Assembly: GCF_022808325.1 (NCBI RefSeq)
Contig: NZ_JALGCL010000004.1
Span: forward strand, 170,121 to 234,120
Length of the DNA stretch: 64,000 nucleotides
Reading direction: 5' to 3'
Origin: Cognatiluteimonas sedimenti
GTDB taxonomy: Bacteria > Pseudomonadota > Gammaproteobacteria > Xanthomonadales > Xanthomonadaceae
Part shown: positions 19,019-25,891 of the stretch, piece by piece
Position numbering within the stretch: the stretch's first letter is position 1
How the letters are laid out: each line of letters opens with the position of its first letter
Translations under genes and position numbers: made by a program
Notes under the pieces: model-generated
Databases searched by the model: none
Told to the model about the DNA's origin: nothing
The model's input: only the letters and a program-made list of their open reading frames with translations

Positions 19019-19737
19019 AGCCCGATACGACCAAGCTGGTGAAGCTGATCGCCAATCTGGGTTATGGCAGTCGCCGGGAAGTGGCGCGGATGTTCCGCGA
19101 AGGCCGCATCACCGATGCGGCCGGCGAGGTGCTGTACGCCGACGACCGCGTCGCCCACGCCGAGGTCCGGGTCGATGGCGAACCGCTGGATCCGCCGCAG
19201 GGCCTGGTGCTGCTGCTGCACAAGCCGGTCGGCTACACCTGCTCGACCCGCGATCCCGGCCGCATCGCCCATGACCTGCTGCCGCCGCGTTTCCGCCTGC
19301 GCGCGCCGCTGCTGTCCACGGTCGGGCGCCTGGACCGCGACACCAGCGGCGCGCTGCTGTTGACCGACGACGGCGCGCTGCTGCACCGGATCGTGTCGCC
19401 CAAGGCCAAGCTGTCGAAGGTGTACGAAGCGACGCTGGCGCAGGACCTGCGCGGCGACGAGGCCGCGATCTTCGCCAGCGGCACGCTGTTGCTGGAGTCG
19501 GAGGACACCCCGCTCGCGCCGGCGATCCTCGAAGTCGTCGACCCGCGCCACGCGCGGCTGGCGCTGACCGAGGGCCGCTACCACCAGGTGCGGCGGATGT
19601 TCGCGGCCGTCGGCAACCATGTCCAGGCACTGCATCGCAGCCGCATCGGCGGGCTCGGCCTGGGCGAGCTCGCGCCGGGGGCGTGGCGGGAGCTGGACGC
19701 TGCCGATATCGAGGCGCTGTTCGCAGGCTCGTCGTAG
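19015..19737 (+). CDS. rsuA: rRNA pseudouridine synthase, RsuA-type
   Basis: A 240-residue enzyme with an N-terminal S4 RNA-binding domain (about residues 5-50, KLIANLGYGSRREVARMFREGR) and a pseudouridine synthase domain. The catalytic Asp lies in GRLDRDTSGALLLTDDG, near residue 106. KPVGYTCSTRD and EGRYHQVRRMFAAVGN are RsuA/RluB/E/F-family segments. Small size and coupling to rsmC favour RsuA (16S rRNA position 516), but the paralogues are similar. The stop TAG lies inside a REP-like palindrome. Confidence 0.8.
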   Translation: MKPDTTKLVKLIANLGYGSRREVARMFREGRITDAAGEVLYADDRVAHAEVRVDGEPLDPPQGLVLLLHKPVGYTCSTRDPGRIAHDLLPPRFRLRAPLLSTVGRLDRDTSGALLLTDDGALLHRIVSPKAKLSKVYEATLAQDLRGDEAAIFASGTLLLESEDTPLAPAILEVVDPRHARLALTEGRYHQVRRMFAAVGNHVQALHRSRIGGLGLGELAPGAWRELDAADIEALFAGSS

Positions 19738-19815
19738 GAGCGCCTTGCAGGCGCGAGCTTTTCGGCCGGGCCGCGATATCGTCGCGAAGCGCTCGCGCCT
19801 GCAAGGCGCGCCTAC
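19734..19815. repeat. REP-like inverted repeat between convergent genes
   Basis: Two 25-base arms (19734-19758 and 19791-19815) are reverse complements with one mismatch; each starts, reading inward, with GTAG and contains GCGCCTTGCAGGCGCGAGC. A 32-base AT-richer middle separates them. The stop codons of both flanking convergent genes (rsuA and the DUF1415 gene) are the TAG of the arms. The GTAGGAGCG start is typical of Xanthomonadaceae REP sequences; another copy is at 20369. Confidence 0.85.
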
Positions 19816-20357
19816 GAAAACAGCCGGCGCCAGCCTTCGGCGCCCAGTTTGCGCAACGTCTCGAGGTTGCGCTCGACGATCGCGTCGGGGTCCGGGAACG
19901 CCGCCACCGCGCGTGCGACGCTGTCCTCGCGCAGCAGGTGCAGGGTCGGGTACGGCGCGCGGTTGCTGCAGTTGCCGATGTCGTCGGCGTCGGTGCCGGC
20001 GAAGCGATAGTCGGGATGGAAGCTGGCGACCTGCAGCTCGCCTTCCAGTCCGAGCGCTTCGACCAGAGCGTCGGCGTCGTCGAGGAAATCGTTGTAGTCG
20101 AGGAAATCGGCCAGCACCAGGGGGTGCACCAGCAGGGTGGTGTCGACGTCGTCAGCCGGGGTGTCGCGCAGCAGCAGCAGTTCCTCGCCGAGTTGTTCCA
20201 GCAGCGCCTGCGTCGTCGTCGCCTCGCTCAGCACGTAACGGACCTGGCCCCTGGCGTGGACCGCCTTGGCGAACGGGCACAGGTTCAGGCCGATGACGGC
20301 GCGCTCCAGCCATTGCCGCGTGGTGGCGATCGGGTCGATGTCGGCTTCGGCGGTCAT
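19812..20357 (-). CDS. DUF1415 family protein
   Basis: A 181-residue soluble protein matching DUF1415: TRQWLERAVIGLNLCPFAKAV near the N terminus, DVDTTLLVHPLVLADFLDYNDFL in the middle, and QVASFHPDYRFAGTDADDIGNCSNRAPYPTLHLLREDSV. Two conserved-looking cysteines (LCPFA and NCSNRAPYP) hint at a metal or thiol role, but no activity is known. The stop codon is supplied by the neighbouring REP-like repeat. Confidence 0.88.
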   Translation of the reverse strand: MTAEADIDPIATTRQWLERAVIGLNLCPFAKAVHARGQVRYVLSEATTTQALLEQLGEELLLLRDTPADDVDTTLLVHPLVLADFLDYNDFLDDADALVEALGLEGELQVASFHPDYRFAGTDADDIGNCSNRAPYPTLHLLREDSVARAVAAFPDPDAIVERNLETLRKLGAEGWRRLFS

Positions 20358-20368
20358 GGATCAACCTT

Positions 20369-20393
20369 GTAGGAGCGACTTCGGTCGCGACCG
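20369..20393. repeat. REP-like element, single copy
   Basis: Contains GTAGGAGCGACTTCGGTCGC followed by GACCG, with a GCGAC-TTCG-GTCGC hairpin at 20375-20388. It is the very common Xanthomonadaceae REP type, located between the starts-side of the DUF1415 gene and the 3' end of yajQ. Confidence 0.8.
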
Positions 20394-20467
20394 TTTTCCG
20401 GGTCCTGCAGTGGTGGCCGACGCCGCTGCTGCAGGTACGGGCGCGATGCGGAACAGCAGTCGCAGGC

Positions 20468-20950
20468 TCAATCGCGGAAATTGTCGAACTGCAGCGGCCG
20501 CTCGTAGTCGGCCGCGCGCAGCAGCGCCATGGCCGCCTGCAGGTCGTCGCGCTTCTTGCCGGTGACGCGCAGCTTGTCGCCGTTGATCTGGCTGTCGACC
20601 TTGAGCTTGGCGTCCTTCAGTGCCGACTGGATCTTCTTGGCCAATTCGCGCTCGATACCCTGCTTGACCGCGATCTTCTGCCGCGCGCCGGCGAGGTTGG
20701 TCTCCACCGTGCCCGGTTCCAGGCAGCGCGCATCGATCTTCCGCGCCACCAGCCGCGCGCGCAGGATGTCGGTCATCTGTTGCAGCTGGAACTCGCTCGG
20801 CGCGGCCAGCGCGATGGCGTCGTCCTCGCGGGTGAACGAGGCATCCACGCCCTTGAAGTCGAAGCGCGTGGAAAGTTCGCGGTTGGCCTGGTCGACGGCG
20901 TTGGTGAGTTCGTGGGTGTCGACTTCGGAGACGATATCGAAGGAAGGCAT
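20468..20950 (-). CDS. yajQ: YajQ family nucleotide-binding protein
   Basis: A 160-residue protein covering the whole YajQ family: MPSFDIVSEVDTHEL, then FDFKGVDASF, IKV-like strands and the C-terminal LRVTGKKRDDLQAAMALLR followed by PLQFDNFRD. YajQ homologues in Xanthomonas bind cyclic di-GMP and act with a LysR-type regulator in virulence control; in other bacteria the role is unclear. It sits between a DUF1415 gene and a divergent DMT permease. With the EAL protein at 12.8 kb it suggests active c-di-GMP signalling. Confidence 0.93.
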   Translation of the reverse strand: MPSFDIVSEVDTHELTNAVDQANRELSTRFDFKGVDASFTREDDAIALAAPSEFQLQQMTDILRARLVARKIDARCLEPGTVETNLAGARQKIAVKQGIERELAKKIQSALKDAKLKVDSQINGDKLRVTGKKRDDLQAAMALLRAADYERPLQFDNFRD

Positions 20951-21048
20951 GGCGGCGCGGGTATCGGACCAATCGGGGACCGGCAGGGTAGCGCAGGCGG
21001 GCGCGGCCGGGTATCGCTTCGCTGGCGCGATTGCCCCATGCTGGCGCC

Positions 21049-21963
21049 ATGGATGATGCTCCCGACCATGCCCGCGACAGGGCCGGCGCCGCGCGCCGCT
21101 GGCGCGCGATCGCGCTGATGCTGGCGTGCGTGGCGGTGTTTTCGCTGATGGACGCGGTGCTGAAGACGCTGTCGGCGCATTACCCGCCGTTCCAGGTGGC
21201 GGCCCTGCGCGGGGCGTCGTCGTTGCCGTGGCTGCTGGCGTGGGCGCTGCTCAGCACCGGGATCGGTCCGCTGCTGCGGGTGCGCTGGCCGTTGCACCTG
21301 CTGCGCGGCGTGCTCGGCATCACCATGATGGCGGCGTTCGTGTACGCATTGCGCACTTTGCCGCTGTCGACCGCCTATTCGATCTTCTTCGTCGCGCCGC
21401 TGTTGATCACCGCGTTGTCGGTGCCGTTCCTGGGCGAGCACGTCGGCCCGCGGCGCTGGACCGCGATCGCGATCGGCTTTTCCGGCGTGCTGGTGGTGCT
21501 GCGCCCGACCAGCACGGGCGTGCTCACGACGGCGGGACTGGCGGTGCTGCTGGCGGCGCTGGGCTATGCGGTGTCGGCGATCACCGTGCGGGTGCTGGCC
21601 CGCACCGATTCCACCCAGGCGATGGTGGTGTGGCTGATGACGCTGATGGCGTTGGGCGCGGGCCTGCTGGCGTGGCCGCAGTGGGTGCCGCTGCGGCTGG
21701 AACACGCCTGGCTGATCCTCGGCCTGGGGATCGCCGGGGCCTTTGGCCAGTGGGCGATCACCGAGGCGTTCCGGCTCGGCGAGGCCTCGCTGCTGGCGCC
21801 GCTGGAATACACCGCGCTGCTCTGGGGCGTGCTGCTGGACGCGACCCTGTGGGGCGTGTTGCCCGACGCCGTGACCTGGCTGGGCGCGGGCATCATCGTC
21901 GCCAGCGGCCTGTACCTGCTGCGCCGCGAAGGCAACCGCGCCCGGGCGACGCCGCCGCTCTAG
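21049..21963 (+). CDS. DMT-superfamily transporter (EamA domains)
   Basis: A 304-residue inner-membrane protein with about ten hydrophobic helices in two EamA repeats (about residues 20-145 and 160-290). Family features include VFSLMDAVLKTLSAHYPPFQVAALRG, RGVLGITMMAAFVYALRTLPLSTAY and, in the second half, FRLGEASLLAPLEYTALLW. The likely role is drug/metabolite export or amphipathic solute transport; the substrate is unknown. The ATG at 21049 was preferred to one 18 bp upstream. Confidence 0.85.
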   Translation: MDDAPDHARDRAGAARRWRAIALMLACVAVFSLMDAVLKTLSAHYPPFQVAALRGASSLPWLLAWALLSTGIGPLLRVRWPLHLLRGVLGITMMAAFVYALRTLPLSTAYSIFFVAPLLITALSVPFLGEHVGPRRWTAIAIGFSGVLVVLRPTSTGVLTTAGLAVLLAALGYAVSAITVRVLARTDSTQAMVVWLMTLMALGAGLLAWPQWVPLRLEHAWLILGLGIAGAFGQWAITEAFRLGEASLLAPLEYTALLWGVLLDATLWGVLPDAVTWLGAGIIVASGLYLLRREGNRARATPPL

Positions 21964-21975
21964 GCGCACGCGGCG

Positions 21976-22716
21976 CTACAGGCGATAGCGTTTCTGGCAG
22001 TGTTCGCAGAAGAAGGCGCGACGGCGCGCGCATCCCAGTTCCTTGCGGTAGGTCAGGCGGGTGCCGTCGCGCGGGCAGGTCGTCTTGGTATGGACCTGAT
22101 AGTGCTTCCTGAGCACGAAGGCCTTCTTCCAGGCCAGGAAGTCGAAGCTGTATTCGCGCGCCTGCTTCACCAGCTCGCCGAGCTTGCGCGGCGGCAGCGC
22201 GCCGACCTCGCTTTCCGGATGCACCCGGATCCGCCACAACACCTCGTTCTTGATGATGTTGCCGACCCCGGCAAAGCGCTCCTGGTCGAGCAGGGCGTCG
22301 GCCGCGATCACCGCGGGGCTGGCGCGCAGGCGGCGGCGCGCCTGCGCCGGGTCCCAGGCGTCGGCCATCACGTCCACGCTCCAGTCGTAATGCGCGTCGA
22401 GCGCGCCTTCCAGGAAGCGCAGGGAGCAGGCATAGAGGTCGAGCCGGCCGTTGTCGAAACCCAGGTGCAGCCGCGGCGGTGTGCCAGGCTTCGGGTCGTC
22501 GATGCGATAGCTGCCGAACAGCAGCAGGTGCACGCGCAGCGCGAAGTCGTCGAAGTCGAGCAGGAAATGCTTGCCCCAGCTGCACGCCGCCCGCAGTCGG
22601 CGGCCCTGCATCCGCGCCAGGTCCTGGCGGCTGTTGCCCGATACCTCGCGCACCGCCCGGCCGGCGAACTTTGCAGCCTGCTCCCTGAGGATGACGATGG
22701 ATGGGCCTTCGGGCAT
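21976..22716 (-). CDS. nei: endonuclease VIII-like DNA glycosylase (Nei/Fpg family)
   Basis: A 246-residue base-excision repair glycosylase/AP lyase. The mature N terminus PEGPS provides the catalytic Pro and Glu. GRRLRAACSWGKHFLLDF carries the conserved lysine. FAGVGNIIKNEVLWRIRVHP is the helix-two-turn-helix. The C terminus is a zinc finger with four cysteines (CPRDG...GCARRRAFFCEHCQ). The NIIKNE wording and short length fit the Nei branch over MutM. Substrates would be oxidised pyrimidines. It converges on the DMT permease gene. Confidence 0.9.
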   Translation of the reverse strand: MPEGPSIVILREQAAKFAGRAVREVSGNSRQDLARMQGRRLRAACSWGKHFLLDFDDFALRVHLLLFGSYRIDDPKPGTPPRLHLGFDNGRLDLYACSLRFLEGALDAHYDWSVDVMADAWDPAQARRRLRASPAVIAADALLDQERFAGVGNIIKNEVLWRIRVHPESEVGALPPRKLGELVKQAREYSFDFLAWKKAFVLRKHYQVHTKTTCPRDGTRLTYRKELGCARRRAFFCEHCQKRYRL

Positions 22717-22788
22717 GCCCGCACGCTAGGGCCGCAACAGCGACCGTGCCGTGAAGCCACGCCGGCAAGACCGCGCCCCAAGACAAAG

Positions 22789-22814
22789 CGGGAGCCGGGC
22801 AAGCCCGGCTCCCG
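22789..22814 (-). terminator. probable terminator of the ompW-like gene
   Basis: A perfect inverted repeat, CGGGAGCCGGGC and GCCCGGCTCCCG separated by AA, begins 28 bp past the ompW-like stop. On the minus strand it is followed by a short T-rich run (CTTTGTCTT). The stem is very GC rich. Confidence 0.65.
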
Positions 22815-22841
22815 CGGTGGAGCCTGGAAGCGACGCGCGAC

Positions 22842-23504
22842 TTAGAAGCGCGCGCCGACCCCGACCCCGACCACCACCGGGTCCATGTCCGCCTCGCCGG
22901 CCTTGGTGCCGTCGACGGCGATGTCCGAGCTGCCCTTGAGGAAGCGGGCATCGGCGCGTGCGAACACGTTCGGGGTGAAATTGAGGTCCACCCCGACCGT
23001 GCCGATCGCGCCCTTGGGGGTGCTCACGCCGATGTGGTGGTCCGCGTACGGGCCGATGTTGTCCTGGTCCTCGTCGCTGATGTTGGACTGGAAGTAGCCC
23101 AGGCCCACGAACGGACGCACGGTCGCGTCGGCCTCGCGGAAGTGGTACTGCGCGCTCAGCGCGTAAGGCTGCGAGCTGACGGTGGCGATCTTGCCGTCCG
23201 CGGCCGTGGTGACGCGGTGGTCGAACTTGTTGATCGCGCCCCAGCCCTCGATCGCGACGTTGTCGTTGATGTAATAGCTGGCCGAGAGCGTGCCGGCGCC
23301 GGAGCCGTCGAAATCGGCTTCGCTGCCGTTGATGTCGGCGTTGCCGGTCGGTTCCTGGTGGGCGTACCCGCCGACGATCGCGAAGTGCTTGCCGGCCGTG
23401 GTGCCGGCGTCCTGGGCGAAGACCGGCGCCGTGGCGAAGCTGGTGGCGATGGCGATGCCCATTGCCGACAGCAGCAGGCGGCGGGGGGTGCGGAAGGATT
23501 GCAT
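22842..23504 (-). CDS. ompW: OmpW-family outer membrane protein
   Basis: A 220-residue exported beta-barrel protein. Residues 1-30 are a signal peptide ending APVFAQ. The mature part has alternating amphipathic strands, with family segments ASYYINDNVAIEGWGA, VRPFVGLGYFQSNISDED and FTPNVFARADARFLKGSSDI, and it ends with Phe (VGVGVGARF), the usual barrel terminal residue. OmpW forms a narrow hydrophobic channel. The ATG at 23504 has a GAGGAGAACCCC ribosome site in front. A strong hairpin follows the gene. Confidence 0.87.
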   Translation of the reverse strand: MQSFRTPRRLLLSAMGIAIATSFATAPVFAQDAGTTAGKHFAIVGGYAHQEPTGNADINGSEADFDGSGAGTLSASYYINDNVAIEGWGAINKFDHRVTTAADGKIATVSSQPYALSAQYHFREADATVRPFVGLGYFQSNISDEDQDNIGPYADHHIGVSTPKGAIGTVGVDLNFTPNVFARADARFLKGSSDIAVDGTKAGEADMDPVVVGVGVGARF

Positions 23505-23853
23505 GGGGTTCTCCTCGTTAGGTCTTGTGGGCCCTGGGGAGTAGGGCGTCGACACCCTAGCGCCGGCGCGATGAACGCCTGCGCCCATGCAACCTGACTG
23601 GCGGGAACTTTCCATCGGGTTTCGTGACGCCAGGGCGCGTTCAAGGCCCCCGTGCTTCACCCCGCATCCACCCCGCTGACTCCTGGAAGAACCGGCAGGG
23701 CTGCCGCTGCTGGCGGTCGGCAAGATCGGACAATGGCAGGGAGCCCACGCGCGCTGGCGCGCTCGGGCCAAGGGCGTGGCGTGCGCGCCCGTGATCCGCA
23801 GCCGATGGTGGTGAGGCCATGGCAGCAGGCTGGAACCCGGCTGCCGGACGGGC
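23505..23853. other. intergenic region without a supported gene
   Basis: About 350 bp between the ompW-like gene and a small leftward ORF. It must contain the ompW promoter; no good sigma70 match or coding frame with a family match was found. Confidence 0.4.
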
Positions 23854-24066
23854 TCAGCAGCGGGCCTGGTGGGCGGGCGCCAGCACCGGTTGCACCCGCT
23901 CGACGTGCAGCGCGTCGAAGGACGCCATCGGTCGCGGCAAGGTGGTGACCTCGGTTTGGCACGCCGGCGGCTCGGGCTCTGGGAGGAGCAACGCCCCGGT
24001 GCCGCCGAAGCCCAGCAGCGCCACGGCCATCGCGCCGCGCAGGAAGACATGGTCCAGGCATCGCAT
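23854..24066 (-). CDS. small hypothetical membrane-anchored protein, 70 aa
   Basis: A 70-residue ORF with one hydrophobic helix (MRCLDHVFLRGAMAVALLGFGGTGALLL, about residues 10-28) followed by a short polar tail with a PEPEPPACQ segment. The ATG is preceded by CCCCGGAGAACCG, a good ribosome site. No family is recognised, and codon bias is only moderate, so this may not be a gene. Confidence 0.4.
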   Translation of the reverse strand: MRCLDHVFLRGAMAVALLGFGGTGALLLPEPEPPACQTEVTTLPRPMASFDALHVERVQPVLAPAHQARC

Positions 24067-24545
24067 GACGGTTCTCCGGGGGCATCGGGGGCTGCCCACG
24101 CTGGAAAAGATGCGCGCATGCACGCCGGGGTTGCAGTGCATCCGGTGGGGATGACGATGGTCATGGCCGCGACGGGTGCTGCGGCGGTGGCGCGGCGGCA
24201 ACGAGCCCTTGCCGGTGCATCAGGACGCGCCCGCGGCATGCCTTGGCGCGCGCGGCGGTCGCGGCCAGCGACGGAACACGGCACTAATGGCCGCGCGTTG
24301 GCAAGCCGGAGGCGTGTTTCACACGCCTTGTCACAGCCCGATGGCTACCGGGTTGGCGGTCACAAACGTGACGGCAATCGCAAAATCGCATGAAGTTGTG
24401 ACCGATCGCACGCGTGGCCCGCATTCAGCATCGACAACGCCCATTGCGGTGGGTAGCGTCCGCGACCGCTCGAGATCCGAAATCCCGCTGTCGTGGGGCG
24501 TTCGTCGTTCTCGACATCGCCAACCAATCCTCGGGGAAATGATCC
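24067..24545. other. upstream region of the pilus operon
   Basis: About 480 bp without a supported gene, lower in GC than its surroundings around 24290-24400. It holds two palindromes (listed separately) and must carry the pilus operon promoter. A GGGGAAATGATCC ribosome site precedes the ATG at 24546. Confidence 0.5.
24310..24372. promoter_or_regulatory. palindrome pair upstream of the Csu-like pilus operon
   Basis: Two inverted repeats: AGGCGTGT-TTC-ACACGCCT at 24310-24328 and GTCAC-AAAC-GTGAC at 24359-24372. A further TTGTCACA at 24329 and TTGTGACC at 24396 lie nearby. Symmetry and position about 170-240 bp upstream of the first pilin gene suggest regulator sites; the GTGA/TCAC halves loosely resemble Crp/Clp sites. 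This is inference. Confidence 0.4.
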
Positions 24546-25079
24546 ATGCGTAAGACCTCGCTTGCGGTCGCCGTCGCGATCGCCGCCACCGGCCTGTTCG
24601 CCGCCGGTACCGCCGCCGCCGCCAATTCGCCGGCCCCCGGCAGTTTCAACGTCACCGCCAACGTGCAGGGCAGCTGCCGCGTCACCTCGACCAGCGACAT
24701 CGCCTTCGGCACCTACGATCCGGCCGACGTCAACGCCAGCACTCCGCTGGACCAGAACGGCAGCGTTTCGGTGCGTTGCGTCAAGGGCATTGCCGCCAAG
24801 GTGGCCCTCGACCAGGGCCAGAACGGCAGCGGCACCTGCGCCGCCCCGGCGCGGGCGATGAAGGAAGCCACCAGCAACGAACTGCTGGCTTACGAGATCT
24901 ACTCCGACAGCGGCCATGCCAGCGCCTGGGGCTGCGATGCCGGCAACGACGTCGAGTTCACCGCCGCCGCGTCCAACGCCGACACCGTGTTGACCACCTA
25001 CGGCCGCATCCCGGCCGGCCAGGACGTCGGCCTCGGTGCCGACTTCAGCGACGTGGTCCAGGTTTCGGTCACGTTCTGA
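24546..25079 (+). CDS. spore coat U/Csu-type pilin
   Basis: A 177-residue exported subunit. A signal peptide ends at AAAAN (about residue 26). The mature domain is SCPU (spore coat protein U-like): FNVTANVQGSCRVTSTSDIAFGTYDP, a central SVRCVKG, and the end YGRIPAGQD followed by VQVSVTF. Two cysteine pairs are expected to form disulfides. In Csu pili the main rod subunit CsuA/B has this form, so this first gene probably encodes the major pilin. It starts a four-gene operon with chaperone, usher and a second SCPU protein. Confidence 0.9.
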   Translation: MRKTSLAVAVAIAATGLFAAGTAAAANSPAPGSFNVTANVQGSCRVTSTSDIAFGTYDPADVNASTPLDQNGSVSVRCVKGIAAKVALDQGQNGSGTCAAPARAMKEATSNELLAYEIYSDSGHASAWGCDAGNDVEFTAAASNADTVLTTYGRIPAGQDVGLGADFSDVVQVSVTF

Positions 25080-25153
25080 GCCCGGTCCACGGCGGGCGGC
25101 GACTGCGTCGCCGCCCGCCGTGCGATGTCGCAGCCACCGATCCGGTCACGTCC

Positions 25154-25891
25154 ATGCGCCTGTTGTCGTTCGCCTTCGCGTTGCTCGTCTTCGCGTTGCC
25201 CGCGCGCGCCGCCGAATTCGAACTCAGCCCGACCCGGGTGCGCCTGGATGCACGGCACCTGGTCGATACGATGCAGGTCGGCAACAGTGGCGCCTCTCCG
25301 CTGCAGTTCGAAGTGACGGTCTCGCGCTGGCGGATGGGCGACGACGGCGGCTGGCAGCTGCAACCCAGCGACGACCTGGTGGTGCATCCGCTGCTGCTGG
25401 AGATCGCCCCGAACAGCAAGGCGCGCCTGCGGGTGGGATTGCTGGTTCCCCCGACCGAACCGGGCGAAGCCGCGTACCGCATCGAGCTGCAGGAGCAGCC
25501 ATCGGCGACCGCGGCCGCCGCCGGCAGCGGCGTGCGCATGCTCACCAGGATCAGCCTGCCGGTATTCGTCGCGGGCAGCGACGCCGGCACGCCGGCCCCG
25601 GCATTGCAGGCCGCACAGTGGCAGGGCGACGCGCTTGCGTTCTCGCTACGCAACGACGGCGCCACCTTCCTGCCGCCGCAGTCGTTGTCGCTGCGCTTGC
25701 TGGCGGCCGACGGCAGCGTGTTGCTGCGCCAGCAGCTGCAGGGCAACTACGTGCTGGCCGGCGCCAACCTGCCGCTGCGGGTGCACGCGGCGTCGGCATT
25801 GTGCGTGCGCACGGCGACCCTGGCGATGCACCTGGACGAGACCGGCAGCGAGCTGCGCCTGCCGCTGCAGCCGGGGCACTGCACGCCGTGA
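25154..25891 (+). CDS. periplasmic pilus chaperone (CsuC/PapD-like)
   Basis: A 245-residue protein with a signal peptide (MRLLSFAFALLVFALPARAA) and two Ig-like domains of the PapD fold. FELSPTRVRLDARHLVDTMQVGNSG is the first strands region, DDLVVHPLLLEIAPNSKARLRVGL the G1/F1 region, and RISLPVFVAGSD the interdomain region. It should donate a strand to pilin subunits in the periplasm. The ATG at 25154 was chosen from the signal peptide. Its stop overlaps the usher start (GTGA). Confidence 0.88.
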   Translation: MRLLSFAFALLVFALPARAAEFELSPTRVRLDARHLVDTMQVGNSGASPLQFEVTVSRWRMGDDGGWQLQPSDDLVVHPLLLEIAPNSKARLRVGLLVPPTEPGEAAYRIELQEQPSATAAAAGSGVRMLTRISLPVFVAGSDAGTPAPALQAAQWQGDALAFSLRNDGATFLPPQSLSLRLLAADGSVLLRQQLQGNYVLAGANLPLRVHAASALCVRTATLAMHLDETGSELRLPLQPGHCTP

